This document shows, one piece after another, positions 38,197 to 49,199 of a stretch of DNA of 64,000 nt. The notes beneath the pieces are model-generated. The model worked only from the letters and a program-made list of their open reading frames with translations, was not told the origin of the DNA and searched no databases. Position 1 is the stretch's first letter; each line of letters begins with the position of its first letter. The position numbers were made by a program, and so were the translations under genes. The stretch is from Cycas panzhihuaensis (lineage: Eukaryota; Cycadophyta), in the NCBI GenBank assembly GCA_023213395.1, contig CM041465.1:243295741-243359740 (forward strand). Direction: 5' to 3'.

Positions 38197-40929
38197 TGTT
38201 TCCCGGCTACTGGGAATAGATATAGACAGGTCGACTCAGGTAGGCTCAGGTATACTTGATAGAAGTGTTGCCTCATTGCATGACTGCTTGCTTTATTTGT
38301 AAGATCACTTTGCATTTGTTGCCTATTCATGCTGCCTGTCGTATTGTGAGCCTATGATGACCCAGCAGAACCTACCTTTCCACAAGGTAGGCATCCCCAT
38401 GGCACTATACGACCCTCCGCACTGTCTCCACACCGCCTCGAGCTTCTTTTGGCTTGTATGACTGGTTCATGCCTTGATATTGAGCTTTTAGCACCTCATT
38501 TTTGGGACCTTTGCCCATTGATGTTCTGCTTACCTTTGTCCACATGCATTTTGGACTGTCTCATCCACCTAGATAGGAGGGCCAGCCCCTCTTAGGCCTG
38601 CCACATCACCTCCTAAAGCTCCTAGAACCTAAAATTCTGCCATTCTAGCATTCTAGTCTTGCACCACTGTAAACTTAATAGTACCACGAAGTTTACCACG
38701 ATGTGATTGTTGCTAGTTATTTTTTAAAACTATCCTGGCAATTCTCATATTTCCCATGGAATTGCCACGTAGCCTTGCATCCACCTCAACCCTATTCGCA
38801 CCCTATTTGCTCACTTAGGGTGGGATGGGTATAAGTATCAAAACCCTCATCATTTTGAGGTCTTCTGGGATCATTTTTTTGGCTCTTCAATATAACCATT
38901 CCTAGTGTAAATTCTACTCTTCTTCTCTTTCTGCTATAGGTGTACTTGCAGGCCTACGTTTCCTATAACTCTAGGCTAGGACCATCTTGTAACTACCTTC
39001 TTCTATGGTGGGAAGTCTCTCTCTAGGTTTTATCAAGTAATTTTAGTGTTTTTCTTCTCCAACTTGCCTAGTAAGTGTCTCCTTTAGCTATCTATTGGGA
39101 TTTCTCATGCAAACCCTTGTAGGGATCCTTTTCTCCACTGGTAGCAAGGCCAGACCTACCCTATATCAGCCTAGTAGGTCCTCCAAACCCCTTTCCTCTA
39201 GATTTATAGTAAGTTATCTCCATATTAGACCTATTTCTCACCTTGTTTGCCTGTTTCCTTTAGGTTTGACCATAGCAAAGCTTGTTCTTTAGTAAGTTTG
39301 GCTTGTTGCTCCAGGGTTATACTTTTCCTTCGCTAGTTTTCCTTAAGGGAGTAGTGGGAGAAGAGGCATAAGGTTGGGTGAAGAGAGCAAGGTGGGGTAG
39401 CCCCCCCCTTTCAATCCTTCTCTCCAAGGGCATCCCCTTCCCACCTTCTCTTCTCTTGCTCCATGCTCCTCTTGGGATAATTAGGAGTGAGTGAGCCCTA
39501 GGCCTGCGCTGGATTATCAGCTTATGTATCCCCTTGCTATGCTAATTCTAGGCCTACATGCCTCTTATTTGGACCCCTATAGTATCTCTTGTATTATTCA
39601 GTATCCCTTGATAACATCGGCAAGGGTTTGTGCACCAGATTGCTGCCCATAGCAATTCCGTGTCTTGCATATTTCCCCAACTCTTTATTACTCCTTTCCT
39701 TACATCTCTTAGCTGCTCTTATTTGCCTTTATCCTTATCTTGTTGTGTTAGAGAGTTGTGTGGAGAACCCAGTACAGGGTTAGCCATCCTGAGGCTTCCC
39801 TTCACTCCATTTTGCTTGATGTATATGCTTGCTTGAGAGAGGATTTTAGAGCTTGTTGCAGCGGTTGTTTTTCCTAATACTTTAACATAAATATTACATA
39901 TATACTTGCATATACATAGCTTGTCTTTTAAAGCCCCTTCTTGGAAGGGATAAGCCTATGCATGTATAGGTTTGTGTGGTTCTCTCACAAAGGTATAAGA
40001 TGTTTGGATCTAGGTAAGATCTATCATTTTTTGTTCTTTACTTTCGCTTTCTTCCATTATGCTTTCTTTTCACAAAGGGGAAAGTAAGGAAGCCCCCCCA
40101 TCGTTCACATTAAGACTTGGTTACACATCCATGGATTGATGCAAGGACATACGTTGTGCATGGGTGAGGTCTCCCATCAACTGTTACATCTTCTGGGTAC
40201 GTATATCCTCTCTTTAACTCCCATTTCCCTTTATTACTTTTGTTTAGGATCTATGTACTAGCTAAGTAGGTCATATAAAAGTAAAAGGGGAAACATTATC
40301 TTTTATTTGCACTTGGATGCTTGCATATCATATACTAAACCCTCATAGGAAAAGGATGTTATAGGAAACTCACTCTTCCCTTTCCTTTTTCCTGCAAAGC
40401 CTAGCTTACCCTTTTGGTTCACTCCTTTTGATATTGTTTGCTTGCATGAGTGACACCTATTCCCTCTTTCTTTTCTGTTTACCTCTTGAATCGTTATAGG
40501 AAACTTTGGTTTAGTTACCTCCTTCCCTTTCTCTCTCTCCTCCTCCTGGCCTTATTTGCTCGGCCAAATAACCAAGAGAAACCTGACTACATCATAGGCT
40601 ATTGCCTACCTTATCCCCATCTACTTCCCTCCATCATAGGGAAACCTTTGAGGACTCCTCTCTTCCTGTTTCAGCCATCTCAGAGTGGGAGGATCTTCCT
40701 CTCGAGTTTATCCAGGCTATCCTTTTTGTTTTCGCTTTTTCTATCTTGGATTAAGGGCCACTTCAAAATAATTAAGTATCATCAATAGGTCCCAAACTTG
40801 CGCTCTGGTATACGGGGCGCCCTGCGTGATACTTTCTTTGCTTGTAGGTTTTTGCCCGCACCTTCGATATCACCATTGACTACCATCATTCCTACTGAGC
40901 TTAGCGATTATCCCATAGACATGCATCCA
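38197..40929 (+). repeat. Element E 5' LTR
   Basis: It runs from TGTTTCCCGGCTACTGGGAA to GCATCCA just before the PBS, with TG and CA ends. It aligns with the start of the 3' LTR at 61,983. U3 carries GTAAACTTAATAGTACCACG then AAGTTTACC near 38,670, GCCACGTAGC (an eroded G-box) at 38,764, and the TATA-like TATAAGTA at 38,830. Open frames such as 40,450-40,788 have no recognised product. Confidence 0.92.
38830..38837 (+). promoter_or_regulatory. TATA-like box in element E 5' LTR
   Basis: GGGTATAAGTATCAAAACCC-type sequence lies about 635 bp into the LTR and is kept in the 3' LTR at 62,673-62,680. A G-box-like site is about 60 bp upstream. It is the best candidate for the LTR promoter. Confidence 0.4.
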
Positions 40930-40930
40930 C

Positions 40931-40950
40931 TAGCGACCATACTAGGGACT
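40931..40950 (+). promoter_or_regulatory. Element E primer-binding site
   Basis: TAGCGACCATACTAGGGACT begins two bases after the LTR CA end, as in B. F shows the less mutated form. Confidence 0.8.
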
Positions 40951-43163
40951 TGCCAGTAAGGGAGTTAGTTTCTATCCCTTTGTGTTGATACTATTACCTT
41001 CTAGTGGTCTCCTCCACTTCATCTCTTTTGTTGGGCAGTCCCCAACACTCACTTTGCATCTTTTTCCATCTTCTAATGTGTTGGTAAGTTTTGTATGTGA
41101 CACTTCTCATGTCACCTACGTGGTTTGCCCTCATTATTAGAAGATCATGGGTATCATCATCAGATTCTGATTCGACAATGGAAGGATACCCTTCCAATTG
41201 GGCCTATCATGCTTTTGCTTCAGGAACTCATGAGTTCCCCACATCCATTCTAGGATCCACCCAAGAGGGTGATGATCCTATTTACTATCCAGGTGATCAA
41301 CATCACCCACTTAATACCCATCCTTCTACTCATATGGTAGAAGGCCCGTCTCCTCTTAAGACTCACCATCCAGTTGGTGATTCTTATGAGGAGTGACTTG
41401 AGGGGTCTACTTCATTTGAGGTCCTGTCAACCTCTTATAATCATGTAGATACTCTTCCTATCGATGTGGTTGAAGCCCTTAGCAAGTGCTTTCTAGCGGC
41501 TCATTTTTAATTATGTCCTAGATGGTTTGAAGATGTCTTACATGGTGGAGCATCTTCCTTGTCTGCTCCTCTCCTACCTTCTTCATCTGTATCTACACCT
41601 CCCATAACAAGTAACCCTTTCGTGCCTACACATTCATCCTGCTCCATCTCTACACCTACCTTAGGGACGTATGTTGCACCTTCCATTCCTCATCATGGTC
41701 CTAACTCTTTGTGACCATCTCGTGATATGTATTTCTCCCAACTTAGAGTTAGCATATCTTTTCCTAGTCAAGCTAATATGCCACCTCCTAACATAGTGCA
41801 TGCATTTCCTAGTAGGCCTAGAGGTCCTACTAATGTTACTACCACTAGTCATGTGGGATCCCCTCCCACGTATCCTTAAAACCAACCTAATGGTCCTTCC
41901 CTTTACATACCTCCAAGTTATACTTCTCAACATTTGGGGCAGGGTAAGCAGAATTATATTCCAGCTTACGGGGTGGATCCATTACATCCATATGGGCTTG
42001 TGTCACCCACAGGTGGTCCATATGGACAAAAATTGATTCCACACCCTTCTTTTCCACCATCCTGCGTAGCCTCTTACGCTATGCCTTTGTAAGGGAACCC
42101 AGCTTCCTTTTAAGGCACTTATCCTTAAGTCCCTTTCCAATAAGGGGTACTTCCTCAAGGAGGAATGGTTTTACCACCTCCATCCATTCCTTGCCCATTA
42201 CCTCCTACATCATTTGCCAATCCTACGGTCTAGGCAAGGGCACGACCCTTCATGGATTATAGATCGACACCTTTATCTATTGAGGCGTTAGGAACCAATC
42301 TGCCTCCTTATCCTTCTAAAGTTCCTAAGTTTGATGGAATTTCATCATAAGACCTAGCAAAGCACGTTCGTAGTTTCTCTATGGCATGCATTGATTACTG
42401 GGCCTATGATCACATTCTAATGAAACTATTCCCATGATCCTTACAAGGCGATGCCCTTAAGTGGTTTTATCGCCTGCCTGCCCATTCCATTTTCTCGTTC
42501 CAGCAACTTGTGGATGAGTTCATCAATTATTTTGATGTTGCTTGCCCATTAGAAAGTGGAATGAAATCCCTTCTTTCACTCAAACAAGGTCACAATGAGA
42601 CGAATCATGACTTCATGTAGTGATTTCATGACCTCCTCGATTCCACTAATGCTACTTTGCCTGAGAAATTGAAGAGGGATCTCTTCATTAATGCACTTTG
42701 ACCTGAAGTCCATGTAGAAGTCCTTAAGATGGGGGTGACTACATGTGACTCTGCTATAGCAAAGTGTTTAGCGCTTGAGGCTATTGAGATCGAGGCTGGA
42801 CTCAAGAAGCCTCTTAAGCCCTCATAATGATGTGAGGTACCACCTCCAACTAAAGAGACCAAACCGCAACAATCCACTAGGTCCTCTTCTCACTCGACTG
42901 AGAAGACCCTAGATCTGATCACCTCTGTTATACGTTCATTTGAACGTATGATGAAGGAACTTAAATTGTAAGCTCCTTCATCGCCTACTTCTAACAAACA
43001 AATCTAATAAGCTACTCAAGCTTCCCTTCCTAGGAATGGTAACGCCCAGTCCTCTCAAACAAGGAAGACAAATTCCTTACTTGAGAAGAAGTGGTATTCC
43101 ATTCATGGGGAGTGTTTCCATGATGACTCGCATTGTAGGGCTCAGCATCCTAGGGATGCCCCT
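40951..43163 (+). pseudogene. Element E leader and gag, first part
   Basis: The N-terminus near 41,176 reads STMEGYPSNWAYHAFASGTH, matching F. After a Pro-rich linker (with GGPYG near 42,010), the capsid core at 42,250-42,830 shows KVPKFDGISS, FSMACIDYWAYDHILMKLF, SLQGDALKWFYRLPAHSIFS and HVEVLKMGVTT. The knuckle WYSIHGECFHDDSHCRAQHP lies at about 43,090-43,150. In the CX2HX4HX4C form, its first Cys has become Tyr. F is inserted a few codons later. Stops include SS*DLAKH and FM**FHD. Confidence 0.88.
43159..43163. repeat. Left target-site duplication of element F (CCCCT)
   Basis: CCCCT directly precedes the left end of F and recurs at 54,016-54,020. Joining E across the two copies restores the order of its gag as seen in B. 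Confidence 0.9.
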
Positions 43164-45685
43164 TGAAACGCTCTCCGCGGGGCAATGATCCAACGCCTAG
43201 CGGGAAGGGCATAAAACAATACGCTAAACAGGCTAAATAGCGAGGATCATACCTCGCAGGACGTCCGTGCGCCGGAGCGTGGGTACGGGACTGCAAGGTG
43301 CCTGGTTGCTTCCAGGTAGCCATGCAAGACGAGGCCTTCCTACCCTTCGGATGGCCGGGAAGGGAAAAGAATCCTCGCGCGTCGCTACTTCTCAAGGCAA
43401 TGAGAAGGCGACGAGGGGGCAACCAACCAAAAGTGTAAAGGAAACGGGGTAGAATGCGGCTAGGGGATACAACGCAAATAAGCCTTCTATTCCTATGTTA
43501 TGTAATGTAACAAAGTAGTACGAGAAGGCAAATGTAAAATAAACAGTTATTTTCCCTTCTTCTTTTATGTTCCTTTACCTACCAAAGTAAATGCAAAGAG
43601 ACATAAAAGCATAAAGGAAATCTGAGATACGTGGAAAATACCTGGATACGGCGTCCAAGTAGAAATGCAGGTTCCCCTCCTCGGTTGCGCTCATTTCCTC
43701 CTCCCGCGCATGCAACGTCGATCGCAGACAACGAACGGGGTGCACTTACCTCCCCAAAAGCATGCAAGGACTAAACGAAATGAAGGAAACGAAAGCAAAG
43801 CTCAACCGAAAAGGGAGAAGAAATACCATATGGAGGCCGACCGGCAACGGGTCGATCTCGCGCAATGATTCCTCCAACGCGATCCTGCAAACGATCCCAA
43901 CAAATGCCTTCCTCTCGGGAGAGAGGCTACGAAGCACAACAAGATATATGTGTATATACTGAAAATGAAATCAACTACGCTAGAAAAATGTAGTTAAGCA
44001 CCAACATGTAACGAAAATGAAACAAGGCCGCACGATAAATATGCGACCGTCAGACACCATAAACGCACCGAATGGGACCGCGTGTAGCCTCGGGATGGCT
44101 AACTCACCCACGAGAGGCCTCCACAGGGTATAGGGAAAGCAGTGCTAGCATGCAACAAGGTGAGTCATGTAGTAACAAATTTCCTACACCAAGAGGGAAA
44201 CTCAACCCGACTCTCAAGGCTTCCCTAGCTCCGTTTCCTAAGAAAGCACGGGTGCTAAAGGGGGAGAGGATAAGGGACGGAACCCTTGGGGAGAAGGACG
44301 GCAATGGGGGACGGAACCCCGCCTATCTCCCTCAAATCCTCGTGGAAACCCTTTAAGCCGGCTAGCTTAGGAAATGGCGAAGGAGGAAGCTAAGAGGAAG
44401 AGGATGGGTTTCAAGGAAATGCAAGAAAATGCACCCAATCTAGGGCAGCACTAGAGTAAGCCACAACTAGGTAAGGTTACTTGCATCAAGTGACAAAGGA
44501 GATCCCAAAGGAAGTTCACGCAAGAGAGGGAGAAGAGCTTGCAAATAGAACAACAAAAAGCAAGGAAAAATGCACCAACAAGAGACAAGAAATACCTTGA
44601 ATGAAGGAGAGCATGTATGCATGCACTTGGCCACTTGGAGCAAAGGCCAAGCAAAGGTCTAAAGGCTGGTTTTAAGTGTCGTTTGCACGAAGATGGAAGG
44701 AGGAAGCTCAGTGCAAGATGGGAGCTAGAAGTTGTCCTTTGGAGTAGTCTTTCTTGTGAAGAAATGCTTTGGATCTTTGAGTATTTGTAAGAGAAGGTGA
44801 AGCTTATGATGGAGAGACGTAGGGGGCAGCAATGGCCCTGCAACTCCAGCTGGTAGTAGCCCACTTCACCTCTGCTCAACTGCTGTACATGAAAATCCTT
44901 AGTTTCTGTGTTTTCCTTTGTCTTTTGGTAGAGTGATATTTGCTTGGAAGTCTAGAAAAGTGAACTCAAGAATGAGGCAAATGAATGAAAAAAAAGGTTT
45001 TATGCCTTGGGCATAGCAAGTGAACGTTGGGGGCCCTCGGGCGCCTCCAGATTCGAGCCACGCGTGGCGATTCGTGAAAAAGCGGCCAGCATCGGCGTGG
45101 TTTCTTTTTCAAATTTTAAGCGATCGTCTGCGGCAAACTTGCGATGCAGCTAAGTTCTGCATGATGCGCTGGCGATGCATTGCAAACTTTAAGTGTGATC
45201 TGACTTAATTGAAAAAAGAGAAAAATGCAACATAAAAGTCATAAAAATCAGCTTTTAAGGTAAGAACAAGTGAGCATGAATTAAATCAACTGGGGGAAGG
45301 CCCAGGCAGTGGGCAAGTACTCAAAATGGTGCAAAGAGCCCTAACTAAGGGTTAAACCGGGCTTAGGAAGGGTTTGCAACATAAGTGGCATGTGGCAATA
45401 AGGACAAAGCAGTGGCGGGGAGCATCCTAAGAGACCATGGAGACATCGTGGTGGGTCAGACGCCATACGGGGTGTCGCATCCGCTTATGGATGCCCCGTA
45501 TGAGTCGTCATAGTTGAAGGGTGTCGTTAGGCACATGCATTATGAGCAAGATCGAGCAAATGCGTGCGAGCGTATGTCAATCAAATTACTCCAAATTACC
45601 TTAGCAATCATAAGTAAGAAAAGTAAGAACATATACCGCACAAACTCAGTCGATCGTCCGAGTCCATTCCCACTACTGGGAAACA
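43164..45685 (-). repeat. Element F 3' LTR (left copy)
   Basis: On the plus strand it begins TGAAACGCTCTCCGCGGGGC and ends GGGAAACA. The minus strand therefore starts TGTTTCCC and ends GTTTCA. It is nearly the same as 51,504-54,015, with small indels, several of G or C, near 45,030-45,180. The open frame 44,451-44,879 (142 codons, minus) is not kept in the other LTR and has no known domain. Confidence 0.93.
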
Positions 45686-46419
45686 TCGCCCTTAGCGTGA
45701 GCCTCACCGCTTCGGGCGTAATGTGATGGCGAATCGACAATCAAGAAAACATGAGTAGCACATGCATATATATATATAAGAGCAATCAAGCAAAGACGTG
45801 ATCCAAGGGTGTAGGCAAGTGTCGTGGCGGGCAGCGTGGACAAGGGGGAGAGACAAGGACAACGTAGGGCCTCTGGCGTCGTCAGGCATCGACACTGGCC
45901 CAAGTGGCGATAAGCGGGATGCCCCCATTGCCAAGGTACAACATGAAGTAAGAGGGCATCCGTGAAGAGAGCAAGCATATCTAACCAACGAAGCAGGAGA
46001 CTTGGGCACGCGGTGGCGGACAAGCCTCCACATGAAATGGTGTGTATCATGTATGATAGAGGTAGCATGTATGATTTATTTTGTAAATGAGTATTTTGTA
46101 TGTTGTAAATATGTTGTAAATATTTGGTTGTAATATGCATGTGTTTCCTTCCATGTATGGCCATACGTCTAACGGGAGCACACACATCCACCGTAAACCG
46201 AGGTGATCGAGAGGTGTGAGGTTAGAGGATAGGGCGACATGCACGTCCACAGGGGAGCATAGCGGAATAATGCGAAGGAAACCACAAGCACGGGAGGGGG
46301 AGTAACGATACTCCCTAGCGTCGTCCTAGTTGGAGGATGCCCAAGTAGGAGGACAAAGGTTCCCAAGAGCACACGGGAACGCGGGTTCCGCGGGAGGAAC
46401 TGGAAGAAGAAACAAAGAT
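45686..46419 (-). other. Element F 3' noncoding region and polypurine tract
   Basis: In element sense this matches E 58,715-58,980 (post-integrase) and then E about 61,700-61,982 (pre-PPT). The ~2.7 kb with the antisense gene and extra RNase H is missing between them, and the fusion lies near 46,060-46,150. The PPT reads GCTAAGGGCGA next to the LTR. A short (TA)n lies at 45,764-45,779. The 172-codon open frame 45,673-46,191 overlaps these noncoding signals. Confidence 0.7.
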
Positions 46420-47665
46420 CCATCTTAAATTGCCGTTCCACCCGTGGTTGGGAGGAATGGGAACAATTTAAAATGGTAGTTTAGGCTCATTTCGGAGCAA
46501 GAATCCATCTTAAATTGCCATTCCACCCGTGGTTGGGAGGAATGGGAACAATTTAAAATGGTAGTTTAGGCTCATTTTAGAGCAAGAAATCATCTTAAAT
46601 TGCCATTCAACCCATATTTGGGAGGAATGGGAATAATATAAAATGGTAGTTTAGGCTCGTTTGAAAGAATCCATCTTAAATTGCCATTCCACCGTGGTTG
46701 GGAGGAATGGGAACAATCTAAAATGGTAGTTTAGGCTCGTTTGAGCAAGAATCCATCTTAAATTGCCATTCCACCCGTGGTTGGGAGGAATGGGAACAAT
46801 CTAAAATGGTAGTTTAGGCTCGTTTCGGAGCAAGAATCCATCTTAAATTGCCATTCCACCCGTGGTTGGGAGGAATGGGAACAATCTAAAATGGTAGTTT
46901 AGGCTCGTTTGAGCAAGAATCCATCTTAAATTGCCATTCCACCGTGGTTGGGAGGAATGGGAACAATCTAAAATGGTAGTTTAGGCTCGTTTGAGCAAGA
47001 ATCCATCTCAAATTGCCATTCCACCCGTGGTTGGGAGGAATGGGAACAATTTAAAATGGTAGTTTAGGCTCGTTTCGGAGCACGGATCCATCTTAAATTG
47101 CCATTCCACCCGTGGTTGGGAGGAATGGGAATAATCTAAAATGGTAGTTTAGGCTCATTTCGGAGCAAGAATCCATCTTAAATTGCCATTCCACCCGTGG
47201 TTGGGAGGAATGGGAACAATCTAAAATGGTAGTTTAGGCTCGTTTCGGAGCAAGAATCCATCTTAAATTGCCATTCCACCCGTGGTTGGGAGGAATGGGA
47301 ACAATTTAAAATGGTAGTTTAGGCTCGTTCGAGTAAGAATCCATCTTAAATTGCCATTCCACCGTGGTTGGGAGGAATGGGAACAATCTAAAATGGTAGT
47401 TTAGGCTCGTTTGAGCAAGAATCCATCTTAAATTGCCATTCAACGCGGTTGGGAGGAATGGGAACAATCTAAAATGGTAGTTTAGGCTCGTTTGAGAGAA
47501 TCCATCTTAAATTGCCATTCCACCCGTGGTTGGGAGGAATGGGAACAATTTAAAATGCTAGTTTAGGCTCGTTTCGGAGCACGGATCCATCTTAAATTGC
47601 CATTCCACGTGGTTGGGAGGAATGGGAACAATTCAAAATGGTAGTTTAGGCTCGTTTGAGCACGA
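46420..47665 (-). repeat. 15-copy tandem array of a 79-85 bp stem-loop unit
   Basis: Units start (plus strand) at about 46,420, 46,505, 46,590, 46,671, 46,753, 46,838, 46,921, 47,003, 47,088, 47,173, 47,258, 47,341, 47,423, 47,502 and 47,586. Each holds a ~57-base imperfect inverted repeat: CCATCTTAAATTGCCATTCC faces GGAATGGGAACAATTTAAAA across a GTGG-centred loop. The spacer ATGGTAGTTTAGGCTCGTTT is the element-sense AAACGAGCCTAAACTACCAT. The same sequence occurs once after the integrase stop in E (AAATGAGCCTAAACTACCAT, 58,641-58,660) and B. It is not a CRISPR array: the units abut and have no unique spacers. Confidence 0.95.
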
Positions 47666-48184
47666 AGAGAGGAAGAGGCGTGCCTGACCCCATAAAGGTA
47701 GGGGTAGTCACACGCAGGGTAGGAGATAGGTGACGAAGAGTAGGTCCAGTATCGCTAGGCCTACTAGTAAACTTACTATGGTCGGAATCAGATGAGTGCA
47801 ACGGACCTGGCACGTGATGGATCGCATGGCAAGGTTGCATACGAGTAAGAGTGGTTCTAGTCTGAGGTAAGGATCTAGAGCGTGAAGAAGAAGTGCCTCT
47901 GGTGGCTCATGGGCGTGGGCTCCTCGTGAAACCGCTCGGGAGGCGGAGAAGGTAAAATAAATGGGTGGTTTAAGACGGTGACTCGAGAGCCAATGTAGAA
48001 TGAGGAAGAGCGGGAATATCCGATCGAGATATTCCCCTAGGTGCTCATGAAACCGTGGTGACACGTCGAGAGAGGGCCCATAACCCTCGCTATCCGAATC
48101 GGAATCACTCATGGCGGCTAAATGCTTGGTAACCACCTCGCTAATAGGGGCAAACCTAACTAGGTTTGGCTCATGACATGGCAT
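47666..48184 (-). pseudogene. Element F protease-RT linker remnant
   Basis: The minus-strand start reads CHEPNLVRFAPISEVVTKHL, AAMSDSDSDSEGYG, which matches FAPINVGSYEYLALFSDDES in E. After about 40 codons similarity fades and the array begins. The deletion that removed RT to integrase must have its left breakpoint here. Confidence 0.65.
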
Positions 48185-49199
48185 AAATGGGTGATGAAGG
48201 TCGGTCTCCTAAAACAAAGGTCCCACGGAAGGGGTAGCCTCCTCAGGATCGCTATCTTCATCATCGAAAACAGCCTGGCAGGCTAGATGGGAGGTGTGAG
48301 ACGGCATAGGCTCACGAGCGACAACTTTAACTTGTCCTTCATGGACAAATTTAAGTTGCCCCCATTGCGTGGAGCAGGCGCTCCCATCCGGGTCGAGCCA
48401 TGGTCGGCCCAACAAGAGGTTGTACTCTACATCGACGCCAGTACAACCCGATGTAAATAGTTTTCCCTCCTAAGGTGAGGGATAGGGAGACTGCCCCCAG
48501 AGGGGACTTCTCAGTCCCATCATACCCTTGGCATTTCCAAGGGACAGACTCAAGAGCTACTATGCCTAGCTCCTCGAGCATACACACAGGCATAGCATTA
48601 ACCGAGGAGCCATTATCTACAATGGTCCTCTTTACGATACAATCAGGAGTGTCAATGGTAATGACGAACGGGTAATACAAAAGCTTCTCCCGCTTGCTGG
48701 GAGATGGGAGATCTCTAGGATCAAATGAGATGACAGGTGGTCCATGGGAGGTAGCACCTATCGCATGGATGGAAGCGTCTTGTTGGCCAAGAGCTTCAAG
48801 AAGAAAAGCACGTTGCTCAGGGCAGCTTCTCAAGACGTCCATCAAGGACATTCCCGCAGCGACGGTATAGAGCTCGTCAACGATAGAAAAGGGTTTACCC
48901 TTCCCTGTGGGTTGGGTAAGCGCTCTCCTAAAGTCGAATCGACCTGGGCGGACGGGAATAGTCTTGGGAAGCGCAGGAACCTCCGGAGGAATGGCTTCCG
49001 GAAGAGAATCAAGGTGAGATATGGATGAAGAGGCACCAGCTGCCTCTTTAGCAGCTTGGGACCGGGTTAAGGCATATAACGGAGTGGTCTCAAGCAATTG
49101 GACAACCTTCTTTCCCTTGTAGCGGGACCGGAGGTGATGAAACACGGCGGTCGAGGGGCCAAGGTGAAGGTGACCTTCACACACCCTCCCCTCTACCAT
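48185..49199 (-). pseudogene. Element F gag end and aspartic protease
   Basis: A long frame of 282 codons (49,199-48,351) reads KKVVQLLETTPLYALTRSQA, FDFRRALTQPTGKGKPFSIV and then the site RTIVDNGSSVNAMPVCMLEE, with D-N-G-S intact. It is followed by KCQGYDGTEKSPLGAVSLSL. After GGKTIYI the frame shifts (about 48,430). The end continues in another frame as MLGRPWLDPDGSACSTQWGQ (48,415-48,209). This is the best preserved protease in the window. Only the frameshift prevents a full domain. Confidence 0.88.

Noticed and set aside
40450-40788. 112-codon open frame in the E 5' LTR
   Set aside because: It lies wholly within the LTR, has no homologue in the B LTR and shows no domain.
44451-44879. 142-codon minus-strand open frame in the left F LTR
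   Set aside because: The other F LTR, nearly identical in sequence, does not keep the frame, and no domain is recognised.
45673-46191. 172-codon minus-strand open frame in element F
   Set aside because: It runs over the PPT and noncoding 3' DNA shared with B and E, where no frame is kept.
46420-47665. CRISPR-like array
   Set aside because: Units follow each other without unique spacers, vary in length by a few bases, and match a single-copy segment of related retrotransposons.
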